Shown in pieces: positions 37,920 through 47,638 of a stretch of DNA of 64,000 bases. Below the pieces are notes generated by a model. It had not been told where the DNA came from and searched no databases. It was given only the letters and a program-made list of their open reading frames with translations. Within the stretch, counting starts at the first letter, position 1, and each line of letters opens with the position of its first letter. Source of the stretch: Pseudomonas shirazensis (GTDB taxonomy: Bacteria; Pseudomonadota; Gammaproteobacteria; Pseudomonadales; Pseudomonadaceae); the NCBI RefSeq assembly GCF_014268785.2, contig NZ_JABWRD020000001.1:633001-697000 (forward strand), read 5' to 3'. The translations under genes were made by a program, and so were the position numbers.

Positions 37920-40349
37920 TCAGAAGTCCCAGCGGGTGGTCAGCATGTAGTTGCGCGGCTCGCCATAGGCGCCCGCTTTGTAGAAGCCAAGGTTGGTGTA
38001 GTAGCTCTTGTCGAACAGGTTGTTGGCGTTGACGGTCGCCGACAGCTGTTTGGTGAACTGGTAGCGGGCCATGGCATCCACCAGCCAGTAGGCCTTCTGC
38101 GAAAACTCTTCGTAGCGTGCCTGCGGCGTGTTGTAGATGTCCTGCCAGGCCACGCTCTGCCAGCGCGCGCCGCCGCCGATAGTCAGCTTGTCGAGTGCAC
38201 CGGTCAGCTTGTAGCTGGTGTACAGGGTGACCTGATCTTCCGGTTCGAAGGTGGAAATCTTCAGGTTGTTGTCATCACGCACGATCTTGTGGGTGTAGCC
38301 GGCCTGGACCTGCCAGCCCGGCGCAAGCTCGCCGGACGCTTCGATCTCGTAGCCTTTGGTGACAGCCTGGGTGCCCTTGAAGGCATAGTTGTTCGGTGTT
38401 GGCACGCGGTCGTTGTATTCGTCATCGGAGATCGAGCGGTTGTCCTCGTGCACTTCGAAGTACGCAGCACTGGCGTTCAGACGACCGTCGAGAAACTCGG
38501 CCTTGAGGCCGATCTCGTAGTTCTGGCCTTCGTCCGGCTCGAGCATCTTGTTGTCGCGATCGCGGTTGAAGGCTTCCTGCGGCATGAAGATATCGGTGTA
38601 GCTGGCGTACACCGAGTACGTGTCGTTGAGGTCGTAGATGGCGCCGACGTAGGGTACGAAGCGGCCGCTTTCCTTGTAGGTCGGGTCGAGGCCACTGATG
38701 GTGTAGTTGACCACCCGACCGCCGAGCAGCACTTTCAGGTCGTCGGTGACGTTCAGCCGCGTGGTGAAGTAAGCGCCGGTTTGGCGCACGGTATCGTCGG
38801 TGCGCTGCGAAGGCCTGCCCCAATCTGGCTCGGCAATGTTGCCGTGCCAGTTGTTGAAGTCGACCACGTTGGGCTCGCGCAGGGTGTAGTTCCAGTAGCC
38901 TTTGCCATCCCAGTTGGAGTGGGCGATGGAGCCGCCGACCACCAGTTCGTGTTCACGCCCAAACAGGCTGAACGGGCCGGAGGCATACAGGTCGGCCGAG
39001 TCGCTGACAGTCTCGCCGGTGAACTTGCCGGGGACGATCGCCGAGGTGCCGTCGGCATTCGGCGTGGTGCCCTGGATGGTGCCCATCACCGCGTGGTAGC
39101 CGTTGATCTTGTGATCGACCTGCAGTTTGCTCACCCAGCCGTTGTCGAAGTTGTGCTCGAGCATGGCGAACACGGTGCGGGTGTACTGCTCCCAACTGCT
39201 CCAGTCAGCCGCATTGTTGAACGAGCGCGAGATGTTGTTGTGCTGGCCTTGGGCGTTGAGCAGGGGGAAGCTGCCTGACCACGACGAGGCCTTGGGCAGG
39301 CTGTCCTGATAGTCGCCGCCGACGGTGAGCAGGGTGTCTGGCGACAGGTCGAACTCGAGGATGCCGTAGTACACCGGGGTCTTGCGCGAGTAGCGGTCCA
39401 TGAACGAGTGCTTGTCCTGATAGGCCGCTACCGCTCGCCCACGCACGTTGCCGCTGTCGTTGAGCGGGCCGCTGACGTCCAGCTCGCTGCGGTAGTTGTC
39501 CCACGAGCCTGCGCCCAGCGTCGCGTGGCCCTGGAAGTCAGCCGTAGGCTTTTTGCGCACCAGGTTGATGGTCGCACCCAGCGAGCCTGCGCCGGTGAGC
39601 AGGCCAGTCGCGCCCTTGAGCACCTCGACGCGGTCGTAGATGGCCATGTCACTGAGGGTGTTGCCGGCTGAATAGCCGACGTTGCGCGCGGTCGAGGGGA
39701 TGCCGTCGTACTGGAAGTTGTTGATCGAAAAGCCGCGCGCGTAGTAGTTGCTGCGCTCGCTGTCGAAGGCTGAAACGGTAATGCCCGGGGTGTGACGCAT
39801 GACGTCGTCGACGCTGTTGAGGCCGAAGTCATCCATGTGCTGACGGGTGACCACGGTGATCGACTGTGGCGTCTGGCGCGGGGTCAGTACCAGCCGGGTG
39901 GCGGTGGCGATCGAGCCTGGGGTGTACGAGCCGGTGCCTTCGCTGACGGTACCCAGCTGATTGGAAATCACTTCGGTCGCGCCCAGCTCCAAGGCCGCGC
40001 CGTCCTGTGCGATCGGGTGCAGCGAGTAACGACCGTCGCCCTCGCGCACCGCTTGCAGGCCGGAATTAAGCAACAGTCGTTGCAGGCCTTGATCGGCAGC
40101 AAAACTGCCATCCAGGCCAGCCGTAGCCTGACCCCGCGTCAGCGCTGGGTCGAACGACAGCACCACGCCGCTTTCAGCAGCAAAACGGGTCAGCGCAGTG
40201 CCCAGGTCACCGGCCTGGATGTGGTAATCGCGCACGCTGCTGTCGGCGGCCTTGGCGGGCATGGCTAGGCCCAGCCCAAGCAGGGTGGAGAGGAGCAGGG
40301 CGCTGCGAAGGCTGGCGCTGAGGCGGCCAACCGGGAAAGGGGCGGTCAT
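37920..40349 (-). CDS. TonB-dependent siderophore receptor with STN signalling domain
   Basis: 809 residues. Signal peptide (to about AKA-34), STN domain (about 36-110, 'RDYHIQAGDLGTALTRFAAE'), TonB box region ATEVIS, plug ('DVMRHTPGITVSAFDSERSN', 'VLKGATGLLTGAGSLGATIN') and a 22-strand barrel ending RWDF with terminal Phe. STN domains pass signals to an anti-sigma factor, but no FecI/FecR pair is near. It imports a ferric siderophore across the outer membrane. Its start region holds AT-rich, Fur-like DNA that I could not resolve into a clear box. Confidence 0.93.
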   Translation of the reverse strand: MTAPFPVGRLSASLRSALLLSTLLGLGLAMPAKAADSSVRDYHIQAGDLGTALTRFAAESGVVLSFDPALTRGQATAGLDGSFAADQGLQRLLLNSGLQAVREGDGRYSLHPIAQDGAALELGATEVISNQLGTVSEGTGSYTPGSIATATRLVLTPRQTPQSITVVTRQHMDDFGLNSVDDVMRHTPGITVSAFDSERSNYYARGFSINNFQYDGIPSTARNVGYSAGNTLSDMAIYDRVEVLKGATGLLTGAGSLGATINLVRKKPTADFQGHATLGAGSWDNYRSELDVSGPLNDSGNVRGRAVAAYQDKHSFMDRYSRKTPVYYGILEFDLSPDTLLTVGGDYQDSLPKASSWSGSFPLLNAQGQHNNISRSFNNAADWSSWEQYTRTVFAMLEHNFDNGWVSKLQVDHKINGYHAVMGTIQGTTPNADGTSAIVPGKFTGETVSDSADLYASGPFSLFGREHELVVGGSIAHSNWDGKGYWNYTLREPNVVDFNNWHGNIAEPDWGRPSQRTDDTVRQTGAYFTTRLNVTDDLKVLLGGRVVNYTISGLDPTYKESGRFVPYVGAIYDLNDTYSVYASYTDIFMPQEAFNRDRDNKMLEPDEGQNYEIGLKAEFLDGRLNASAAYFEVHEDNRSISDDEYNDRVPTPNNYAFKGTQAVTKGYEIEASGELAPGWQVQAGYTHKIVRDDNNLKISTFEPEDQVTLYTSYKLTGALDKLTIGGGARWQSVAWQDIYNTPQARYEEFSQKAYWLVDAMARYQFTKQLSATVNANNLFDKSYYTNLGFYKAGAYGEPRNYMLTTRWDF

Positions 40350-40552
40350 GGCGTGAAATCTCGTTGTGGGTGGCAGGCGGGCTTATCTGCCCTTCGCTGA
40401 GTAAGTCGAATGGGAATGAGAAAACCTATCATCCAGGCCGAGATTTTTTTCAGCAGCGATTGCCGTTTGGCAAACGGATGGAACCTGGCCAGCACGAGCA
40501 ACTCAATCCTACGCGACGCCGTGATTCCAACCGGGTACTGATGAGGTGCTGA

Positions 40553-41017
40553 ATGAACGCTATCGAACTGCTGGAACAAGACCACAAGACAGTGAAAAAG
40601 CTGCTCGAAGAGCTGTCCAACACCACTGAACGGGCATTGAAAAAACGCACCGAGCTGTTGGCGCGGATCGAGCTGGAGCTGCAGGCGCATACCACTATCG
40701 AAGAAGAGATCTTCTACCCTGCACTGACCCAGGCCGGCGACAAGGAAGACGCCAAAATGTACCACGAGGCCAAGGAGGAGCACCGCACGGTGGATGCGCT
40801 GGTATTGCCTGACCTGCTCAAGACGCCACCCGAAACCCTGGAGTTTTCCGGGCGGATGAAGGTGCTCAAGGAGCTGCTCGAGCATCACATCGAAGAGGAG
40901 GAGTCGGACATGTTCCCGCGGGCCAAGGAGTTGCTCGACAAGGCGACCCTGGAGCAATTGGGCGAGGCCATGCAGGCGCAGAAAAAACTGATCAAAGACG
41001 ATCATCGCGTCGCTTGA
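40553..41017 (+). CDS. Hemerythrin HHE-domain protein
   Basis: 154 residues. Four-helix HHE fold with His/Glu iron ligands visible in EQDHKTVKKL (His11), LQAHTTIEEEIFYPAL (His49, Glu53), EEHRTVDAL (His80) and LLEHHIEEEESDMFP (His115/116, Glu119). Binds a diiron site and oxygen or NO, or stores iron; the exact role is open. 'gaggtgctga' ribosome site. It lies between two siderophore receptor genes, which fits iron homeostasis. Divergent from the first receptor. Confidence 0.9.
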   Translation: MNAIELLEQDHKTVKKLLEELSNTTERALKKRTELLARIELELQAHTTIEEEIFYPALTQAGDKEDAKMYHEAKEEHRTVDALVLPDLLKTPPETLEFSGRMKVLKELLEHHIEEEESDMFPRAKELLDKATLEQLGEAMQAQKKLIKDDHRVA

Positions 41018-41029
41018 GGCAACGTACGA

Positions 41030-41066
41030 AGAGCCAGCCGCCAAGTGAACCCTGGCGGCTGGCTCT
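41030..41066. terminator. Bidirectional terminator hairpin between hemerythrin and receptor genes
   Basis: A perfect 14-base stem AGAGCCAGCCGCCA (41030-41043) / TGGCGGCTGGCTCT (41053-41066) with a 9-base loop lies between the two convergent stops. Neither side has a long T tract. Confidence 0.75.
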
Positions 41067-41078
41067 CCACGTTCTGAT

Positions 41079-43262
41079 TTAGAAGCTGTACTTGGCAGTC
41101 AGCATCATGTTGCGCGGCGCGCCATAGACATCGCCGCCGTATTGCCAGGATTGCGAGATCGCCGAGTAGTACTTGCGATCAAAGATGTTGTTGGCATTGA
41201 GCTGCAGGTCGAGGTTGCGGTTGACCTGATAGCCGGCCATCACGTCAGTGACTGCATAGGCACCTTGTTCAAGACGGTAGTTGCCACCGTCGACCAATGC
41301 GATGTCGTTGTACATCCGGCTCTGCCAGTTGACGCTGCCGCCGACTCGCAGTTTTTCCAGAGGGCCCTGGAAACGGTAGGTCGTGCTGATCTTGAACTGA
41401 TGCTCAGGGGTGTCCGTGTCGAACTGCTTGTTGACCAGCGCCGGCTGCGCGGCATTCTTGGTGGTATGGGTGCGAGCATAGGTGTAACCGCCGCCGATCT
41501 GCCAGTTGTCGGTGAGTGCGCCTTGCAGCTCCATGTCGATACCCTGACTGCGGATCTCGCCAGAGGCTTCGTAGCAGGTAAGCTGAGTCGACGAACAGAC
41601 AGTACGGTCGAGCACTTCCACCGCACGGTTCTCCTGATCGACGCGGAATACCGCCAGGCTGGCGTTCAGGGCACCGTTGAAGTACTCGCCCTTGATACCA
41701 ACCTCGTAGTTCTTGCCTTCAATCGGACGCACCGGCGAATTGCTCGAGCCGCGCTCGGTCTGTGGCTGGAAGATATCGCTGTAGCTGACATACACCGAGT
41801 GATTGTCATTGAGCTCGTAGATCAGGCCGGCATAGCGGGTCACGTTGCGGGTGACCTTGTAATCGCCCTGGCCATCCTTGTCGTCGTAGTCATACCAGTC
41901 CAGCCGGCCGCCGAGGATGAGCTTGAGCGGGTCGGCCAGGCTCAGGCGGGTGGTCATGTACACGCCGTCCTGGGTAGTGACAGCACGGTCATCGGCGGTA
42001 TGCAGGAAATTCGGTTTACCCGCATCGATGGGCCAGACCATAGAGTACGGGCTGTAATTGTGGTTGGTCATGTCGTAGATGCGGCGGCTGGCACCAACCA
42101 CCAGTTCATGACTGCGCCCCAGCGCCTGGAACGGGCCGCTGGCAAATGCGTCCACCCCCGCCTGGTTTTCATCGTGCTTGGACTGATAAACCGTACGCTG
42201 TAGGGTTGCGCCGTCCCAACGCGACTGGTACGACCCCGAGAACAGCGCGTTCTGCTCGGCATAGTTGGCATTGACCTGCAGCTTCCAGTCATTGGCCAGG
42301 CGCTGGCGCAGCTCGGCAAACACCGTGTTGATTTCCTGGTCCTTGTTCTCCCAGTCGGTGCTCGGGTTGTACGAGCGCGGCAGGTCGAGGTGGTGGCCAT
42401 CAAGGCCAACCATCGAAGAACCCCAGAAGTAGTTGGTCTTGTCCTTCTGGTGCGACAGGCCCACGGTCAGCGTGGTGTCTTCGCTGAGGTCCGCTTCGGT
42501 CACCGCGTAGAACAGGCCGTGGCTTTCTTCGGCATCGTCGACAAAGCTGTTGGCGTCGCGGTAGGAGGTGACCACACGGCCGCGCAAGGTGCCGCTGTCA
42601 TTGAGCGGGCTGGAGGCATCGACCTCGCCGCGGTAGTCGTCCCAGCTGCCAGCAGCGCCGGTCAGGGTGACTTTCTGTTCGGCCAAGGGCCGCTTGCGTA
42701 CCATGTTGATCGCCGCCGACGGATTGCCCGCGCCGGTCACCAAACCTGTAGCGCCGCGTACTACTTCAACCCGGTCGAACATCGCCAGGTTTGGCTGCAC
42801 CCCGGCCGTCCAGCCCGAGTAACCGCTGGGGATGCCGTCATACATGATGTTGTCGATGTCGAAGCCACGCGCGGTATAGGTCTGCCGGCCAGGGCCACTG
42901 GAGAAGTTGAGGAACAGCCCCGGCGTGGCCTTGACCACGTCATTGATGCTGGTCATCGCCTGGTCGTCCATGCGCTGGCGGGTAATCACCGTGACCGCCT
43001 GTGGCGTCTCACGCATGGTCAGCGGCAGTTTGGTCGCCGTGGCCATGGCACCGGTGGTGTAGGAGCGGGTGCCTTCGGTGGTACTGCCCAGCCGCTCCGA
43101 GCTGACTTCGGTTGCGCCTAATTCCATGACAGTCGATTGCGTCCCATCCTTGGGCTTGACGGCTTCTTCGGCCACGGCATGGGCCATGCTGGCCATGCAG
43201 ATGGCGGAAGCCAAGAGAGTACGCGACGGGCTGAAACGACGTTGCGGAGTAGGGCAAGACAT
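41079..43262 (-). CDS. TonB-dependent siderophore receptor (no STN domain)
   Basis: 727 residues. Signal peptide (about 1-31), TonB-box region LGATEVSSE, plug with 'VVKATPGLFLNFSSGPGRQT' and 'VVRGATGLVTGAGNPSAAIN', barrel ending AKYSF. The sequence is related to the receptor at 37920 but has no signalling extension. Imports a ferric siderophore through the outer membrane. A Fur-like inverted repeat lies 30-54 bases before the start. Convergent with the hemerythrin gene. Confidence 0.93.
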   Translation of the reverse strand: MSCPTPQRRFSPSRTLLASAICMASMAHAVAEEAVKPKDGTQSTVMELGATEVSSERLGSTTEGTRSYTTGAMATATKLPLTMRETPQAVTVITRQRMDDQAMTSINDVVKATPGLFLNFSSGPGRQTYTARGFDIDNIMYDGIPSGYSGWTAGVQPNLAMFDRVEVVRGATGLVTGAGNPSAAINMVRKRPLAEQKVTLTGAAGSWDDYRGEVDASSPLNDSGTLRGRVVTSYRDANSFVDDAEESHGLFYAVTEADLSEDTTLTVGLSHQKDKTNYFWGSSMVGLDGHHLDLPRSYNPSTDWENKDQEINTVFAELRQRLANDWKLQVNANYAEQNALFSGSYQSRWDGATLQRTVYQSKHDENQAGVDAFASGPFQALGRSHELVVGASRRIYDMTNHNYSPYSMVWPIDAGKPNFLHTADDRAVTTQDGVYMTTRLSLADPLKLILGGRLDWYDYDDKDGQGDYKVTRNVTRYAGLIYELNDNHSVYVSYSDIFQPQTERGSSNSPVRPIEGKNYEVGIKGEYFNGALNASLAVFRVDQENRAVEVLDRTVCSSTQLTCYEASGEIRSQGIDMELQGALTDNWQIGGGYTYARTHTTKNAAQPALVNKQFDTDTPEHQFKISTTYRFQGPLEKLRVGGSVNWQSRMYNDIALVDGGNYRLEQGAYAVTDVMAGYQVNRNLDLQLNANNIFDRKYYSAISQSWQYGGDVYGAPRNMMLTAKYSF

Positions 43263-43291
43263 GGCAAACGATTCCTGACGTTCTATTTGTA

Positions 43292-43316
43292 AATGATTCT
43301 GCGTATGAGAAACATT
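43292..43316 (-). promoter_or_regulatory. Candidate Fur box of the siderophore receptor gene
   Basis: AATGATTCT (43292-43300) and AGAAACATT (43308-43316) form a nine-base inverted repeat with one mismatch around seven bases, in AT-rich DNA before the receptor start. The pattern resembles a loose Fur site (AATGATWAT-type halves). Iron control is established for the family; this site is inferred. Confidence 0.4.
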
Positions 43317-43427
43317 ACCAATTAGTTTGTCAGAATTTTCCGAACGGAAATAGCCACACTCGGAAAAAAATCCAATGAATTTTTCACATTTGCCGGACTG
43401 GCGGGTTCAGTAACTGCGGCGACTGGC

Positions 43428-44270
43428 TCAGTCTCTGGCTTTGCCGATACGCTTGCCGGCCTGCTGGGCAACTTCCAGCGCCTGGCCATCGCGCTGCTTG
43501 CCTTGGCGGGCCTGGCCCATCAGTTGCGGGATCAGCATGCCTTCGGGCAAGTGCCGCCAGAACCTGCCCGGCATGTGCATGCGCATTGCATCGGGGTTGA
43601 GCCGGGCCGGATTGAAGATGTGCCGGTAGTAGGTGCGCCACAGATCCGCACCGGGGTCGTCGGCGTGCTGCGCCCATTGCCGCCAGGGCTCGGGGCAGTG
43701 GCGCCGGTAGTCTAGTGTATGGCCGTCGAAGCGAATGCCGTCGCGGTCGGTGGCGATCAACCAGCGCTGGCGGCCGAGGCGTTCGGCAAAGTGGCCGCTG
43801 GCACTTTCAAGAATGTCGTGGGCCGGCTGATGATAGGCGACCAGGTCCAGTTGCAGCTGCGCAGCCAGTGCTGCCGGCAGCGGCACGAAGCGCACAAACG
43901 CATGCAAGTGATGGGCTTCGCGGCTGACCTGCTTGATCCGCCGGTGCAGCTCGCTGCCGAGGCGGTCGCCGGGGAGCATGGCGGTACGATCGCCATGGGC
44001 GACCCGCCAGAGCACTTCATACAACAGGTTCCAGCGCTGCTCGCCGCAGTAGCGCGAGGCCTGTTCCAGCTGCGCCAGCAACGCCGCTGGCACCTTTGCC
44101 CGAAACGGCCCCGGGCCCTCTGGCAGGGGCGCCGGCACTGCCAGCAGATCGTCCATCGGCCCTTGCGCCCAAGTGACGTCGGCGGGGTCGATGCCATGCC
44201 CGAGCAGCGCGCGCGCCTGTTCGCGCCAGAGGCTGAATTGCTGGTCGCAGTCGAGCGCGATCATCCCCAC
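43428..44270 (-). CDS. TIGR03915-type DNA metabolism protein, partner of radical SAM protein
   Basis: 280 residues. Recognised by 'FVRFVPLPAALAAQLQLDLVAY', 'HFAERLGRQRWLIATDRDGI' and 'DDPGADLWRTYYRHIFNPAR', the pattern of the family paired with the radical SAM DNA modification/repair protein and often fused to a uracil-DNA glycosylase-like (UdgX) domain. No UdgX part is present here. Its start overlaps the radical SAM gene end by 10 bases, so the two are coupled. Molecular role unknown; a DNA-repair role is suggested by the partner and the LexA box. Confidence 0.85.
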   Translation of the reverse strand: MGMIALDCDQQFSLWREQARALLGHGIDPADVTWAQGPMDDLLAVPAPLPEGPGPFRAKVPAALLAQLEQASRYCGEQRWNLLYEVLWRVAHGDRTAMLPGDRLGSELHRRIKQVSREAHHLHAFVRFVPLPAALAAQLQLDLVAYHQPAHDILESASGHFAERLGRQRWLIATDRDGIRFDGHTLDYRRHCPEPWRQWAQHADDPGADLWRTYYRHIFNPARLNPDAMRMHMPGRFWRHLPEGMLIPQLMGQARQGKQRDGQALEVAQQAGKRIGKARD

Positions 44271-45481
44271 AGGCCCATCTGCACTGGCGCTTGCGGTTCG
44301 CGCAGGCGCGCACGCAGCAGGCCGCTGCGCAAATCGGCCTGCGCCGGGCGATAGTCGCTGGTGACAATGAAAGGCCGCGCCTTGTCGAGTACGCAGCGCA
44401 GCTGGATCAGGTCGTCATAACGGATACGCCGCTCCCGGCGCAGCGCTACCAGGCGCTCGACACTGCGCAGGCCGATGCCGGGAATCCGCGCGAGCAAGGC
44501 GGGCTCGGCGCGGTTGAGGTCCAGTGGGAACACCTCGCGGTTGGACAGCGCCCAGGCCAGCTTGGGGTCGATATCCAGGTCTAGATTGCCGGCCTTGCTG
44601 AGCAGCTCGCCAGCCTTGTAGCCATAACCGCGCATGAGGAAGTCAGCCTGGTACAAGCGGTGCTCGCGCAGCAATGGCGGGGCGGCCAGTGGCACGCTGC
44701 CAGGGCTGTCGGGGATCGGGCTGAAGGCCGAGTAATACACGCGCTTGAGGCCAAACCCCTGATACAACGATTCGGAATTGCCAAGCAGGGTCCGGTCATC
44801 GGTCTCATCAGCGCCGACAATGACCTGGGTACTTTGCCCAGCAGGGGCAAAACGCGGCGCCCGCGGCTCGCCGGCTACGGCCTGTTGGCCGCGCTGGATT
44901 GTGCCCATGGCCTGGCGGATGGTGTGGCCCTGTTTTTCCGGGGCCAGGCGCTTGAGGCTTTCATCAGTGGGCAGTTCGACATTCACGCTCAGCCGATCCG
45001 CCAGGCGGCCGGCCTGCTCGATCAGTAGCGGGTCGGCATCGGGGATGGTCTTGAGGTGGATGTAGCCGCGAAACTCGTGCTCTTCACGCAGCAGCCGGGC
45101 AACTTCGATCAACTGCTCCATGGTGTAGTCGGCCGAGCGAATGATGCCGGAACTGAGAAACAGCCCGCTGATGCAGTTGCGCCGGTAGAAATCCAGGGTC
45201 AGCCGCACCACCTCTTCAGGCGTGAAGCGCGCCCGCGGCACGTTACTGGTACGGCGGTTGACGCAGTATTGGCAGTCGTACAGGCAGAAGTTGGTCAGCA
45301 GCACCTTGAGCAGCGAGACGCAGCGGCCATCCGGCGTGTAGCTGTGACAGATGCCCATGCCATTGGTCGCACCAAGCCCGTCGCGGCCGCGCGAGCTGCG
45401 CTTGGGCGCACCGCTGCTGGCGCACGAGGCGTCGTACTTGGCGGCGTCAGCAAGGATGCCGAGCTTGGCGATGAGCTCCAT
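44261..45481 (-). CDS. Radical SAM putative DNA modification/repair protein (TIGR03916 type)
   Basis: 406 residues. The radical SAM cluster motif is CLYDCQYC (CxxxCxxC, about 67-74), after GMGICHSYTPDGRCVSLLK. The C-terminus has a helix-hairpin-helix (ALLARIPGIGLRSVERLVAL), a DNA-binding feature of repair proteins. Start placed at ATG 45481; an upstream in-frame extension crosses the LexA box and is not expected to be translated. Chemistry on DNA bases is assumed for the family but unproven. First gene of the two-gene operon. Confidence 0.87.
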   Translation of the reverse strand: MELIAKLGILADAAKYDASCASSGAPKRSSRGRDGLGATNGMGICHSYTPDGRCVSLLKVLLTNFCLYDCQYCVNRRTSNVPRARFTPEEVVRLTLDFYRRNCISGLFLSSGIIRSADYTMEQLIEVARLLREEHEFRGYIHLKTIPDADPLLIEQAGRLADRLSVNVELPTDESLKRLAPEKQGHTIRQAMGTIQRGQQAVAGEPRAPRFAPAGQSTQVIVGADETDDRTLLGNSESLYQGFGLKRVYYSAFSPIPDSPGSVPLAAPPLLREHRLYQADFLMRGYGYKAGELLSKAGNLDLDIDPKLAWALSNREVFPLDLNRAEPALLARIPGIGLRSVERLVALRRERRIRYDDLIQLRCVLDKARPFIVTSDYRPAQADLRSGLLRARLREPQAPVQMGLWG

Positions 45482-45498
45482 TAGTCGATCTCGATGCA

Positions 45499-45514
45499 CT
45501 GAATATTCATACAG
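45499..45514 (-). promoter_or_regulatory. LexA (SOS) box before the radical SAM operon
   Basis: The minus strand reads CTGTATGAATATTCAG, matching CTG-N10-CAG with an AT-rich centre, 18-33 bases before the start codon. It is close to the gamma-proteobacterial LexA consensus and well placed to block transcription. Confidence 0.85.
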
Positions 45515-45618
45515 TATTTGTAGATCGGTCTGGTTGCAAGTGTTGGCCGTCGGCAATTGTCAGATGGCCCTGAAGCCCTTGCGGCAAATGCGCCGCAGCG
45601 GCTTCAGGGCCGTAGGCA

Positions 45619-47403
45619 TCAATCGCGTTTAGGCAGTACGCCGCTGAGCAATTGCTTGGCGGTTTGCTTGATGATCCCGGCCTGATTGGGATCGCCCTGG
45701 AGCAATGCCGAGGCAAATTTCTTCGCCTGCTCAAGGGTCATATGTGGCGGCAGCGGGGGCACATCCGGGTCGGTGCGGAAATCGATCAGCACCGGCACAT
45801 CACTGGCTAGCGCTTCTTCCCAGGCGGGCGCGACGTCTTCTTCACGGCTTACATAAATGCCCTTCAAGCCGATCGAAATGGCGAATAGGTGATAGGGCAC
45901 ATCAGGGATGTCCTGGCTGGCGGCGAACTTCGGGTCGCCCTCCATCACCCGTTGCTCCCAGGTCACCTGGTTGAGGTCCTGGTTGTTGAACACCGCGCAG
46001 ATCCAGCGGCCATTGCCCCATTGCTGCCAATACTTGGCCACGGTGATCAGCTCGGCCATGTTGCTCATCTGCATCGCGCCGTCACCGACCAGAGCGATGA
46101 CGCTGCGCTCCGGATGGGCGAACTTGGCGGCAATCGCGTATGGCACTGCTGCGCCCATAGACGCCAGCCCGCCGGAGAGCGAGCACTGCATGCCCTCACG
46201 GATCTGCAGGTCGCGGGCGAACCAGTTGGCGCACGAGCCGGAATCGCTGGTGATGATGGCGTTGTCGGGCAGGCGTGGCGACAATTCGTGCACCACTCGC
46301 TGCGGGTTGATCGGGTCGGCCGAGGTCAGCGCTCGCTTGGCCAGCTTCTTGTCCCAATCCTTGCGCCAGCTTTCGACCTTGTGCTGCCAACTGCGTTGGG
46401 TTTTTTCTTCCAGCAGTGGCAGCAGGGCTGCGAGGGTGTCGGCGGCATCACCGACCAGATTCACTTCCATTGGGTAGCGCAGGCTGAGCATGTCGGGGGC
46501 AAGGTCGATCTGCACGCCCCGAGCCTGGCCCTCCTTGGGCAGGAACTCGGCGTAGGGGAAGCCCGAGCCGATCATCAGCAAGGTGTCGCATTCTTCCATC
46601 AGCTTGAAGCTCGGTTCGGTGCCGAGCAGGCCGATGCAGCCAGTGACCCACGGCAGGTCGTCAGGCAGGACCGCTTTACCGAGCAGGGCTTTGGCGACAC
46701 CTGCGCCGAGTTTTTCGGCAACTGCCTGCACCTGCTCACCCGCCTGCAAGGCACCGGCACCGACCAGAATCGCAACTTTCTTGCCAGCATTGAGCGCATC
46801 GGCTGCGCGCTGCAGATCGGCATCGTACGGAACTACTTTCGGCTTACTGAAGCCGATACCCGAATGCAGCGTGCCATGGGCCCGGGCTGGTTCTTCATAA
46901 GCCAGTTCCTGCAAGTCGTTGGGCAGGATCAATGCCGTGACTTTGCGCTCGCCGATGGCGGTGCGCACGGCGCGGTCGACCAGGTGGCGCACCTGCGACG
47001 GCGCGGCGGCCTGCTGCACAAAGGCGCCGGCGACGTCTTTGAACATCGACACCAGGTCCAACTCCTGCTGGTAATGCCCGCCCAACGCCGTGCGCGCCTG
47101 TTGGCCGACGATGGCCAGGACCGGCATGTGGTCCATGCGTGCGTCATACAGACCGGTCAGCAGGTGCGAGGCGCCGGGCCCGGAGGTGGCGATGCACACT
47201 CCCAGCTCGCCGGTGAACTTGGCATGCGCGCTGGCCATGAACGCGGCCATTTCTTCGTGGCGGCACTGCACGAAGTCGATCGAGCCGGCCCGCCGCAGGG
47301 CGCCGAACACGCCGTTGATGCCGTCGCCGGGGTAGCCAAAAATGCGCGTGACACCCCACTGGCGCAAACGCTCGACGAGAAAGTCACTTACGGTGATGGC
47401 CAT
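45619..47403 (-). CDS. Thiamine-pyrophosphate enzyme, pyruvate oxidase (PoxB)/YdaP-like
   Basis: 594 residues. N-terminal Pyr domain with the catalytic Glu in CRHEEMAAFMAS, central FAD-type domain (ILVGAGALQAGEQ), C-terminal PP domain with the TPP/Mg motif GDGAMQMSNMAELIT ... VFNNQDLNQVTWE. It should decarboxylate pyruvate or a similar 2-oxo acid, probably passing electrons to quinone, at the membrane periphery. The last residues do not show a clear PoxB lipid-binding helix, so the YdaP-like group is more likely. Ribosome site 'gaaggagaaaccg'. Confidence 0.85.
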   Translation of the reverse strand: MAITVSDFLVERLRQWGVTRIFGYPGDGINGVFGALRRAGSIDFVQCRHEEMAAFMASAHAKFTGELGVCIATSGPGASHLLTGLYDARMDHMPVLAIVGQQARTALGGHYQQELDLVSMFKDVAGAFVQQAAAPSQVRHLVDRAVRTAIGERKVTALILPNDLQELAYEEPARAHGTLHSGIGFSKPKVVPYDADLQRAADALNAGKKVAILVGAGALQAGEQVQAVAEKLGAGVAKALLGKAVLPDDLPWVTGCIGLLGTEPSFKLMEECDTLLMIGSGFPYAEFLPKEGQARGVQIDLAPDMLSLRYPMEVNLVGDAADTLAALLPLLEEKTQRSWQHKVESWRKDWDKKLAKRALTSADPINPQRVVHELSPRLPDNAIITSDSGSCANWFARDLQIREGMQCSLSGGLASMGAAVPYAIAAKFAHPERSVIALVGDGAMQMSNMAELITVAKYWQQWGNGRWICAVFNNQDLNQVTWEQRVMEGDPKFAASQDIPDVPYHLFAISIGLKGIYVSREEDVAPAWEEALASDVPVLIDFRTDPDVPPLPPHMTLEQAKKFASALLQGDPNQAGIIKQTAKQLLSGVLPKRD

Positions 47404-47638
47404 CGGTTTCTCCTTCATTGATGCGTGGATGAAGGTTGGGACTGGCCCTGTCCCGGCGCGTTCAGATTAAACCGGCCAGAGGCGACCCCGGACACTCGGT
47501 TGAACTGATCCCGCCTGGCCCGCCTCGAAACCAGACACTCCTGAGTGGAGGCAGCACTCAACCTGGGCTAACACTGATAAGGCTGGGTCATTCATTCACC
47601 TACAGACAGAGGCGCATCTGGCCTCGCTGGAGAACCAC

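Noticed and set aside
40380..40440. Fur box before the STN-type receptor
   Set aside because: The stretch AATGGGAATGAGAA is AT-rich and suggestive but lacks a recognisable dyad, so no site is called.
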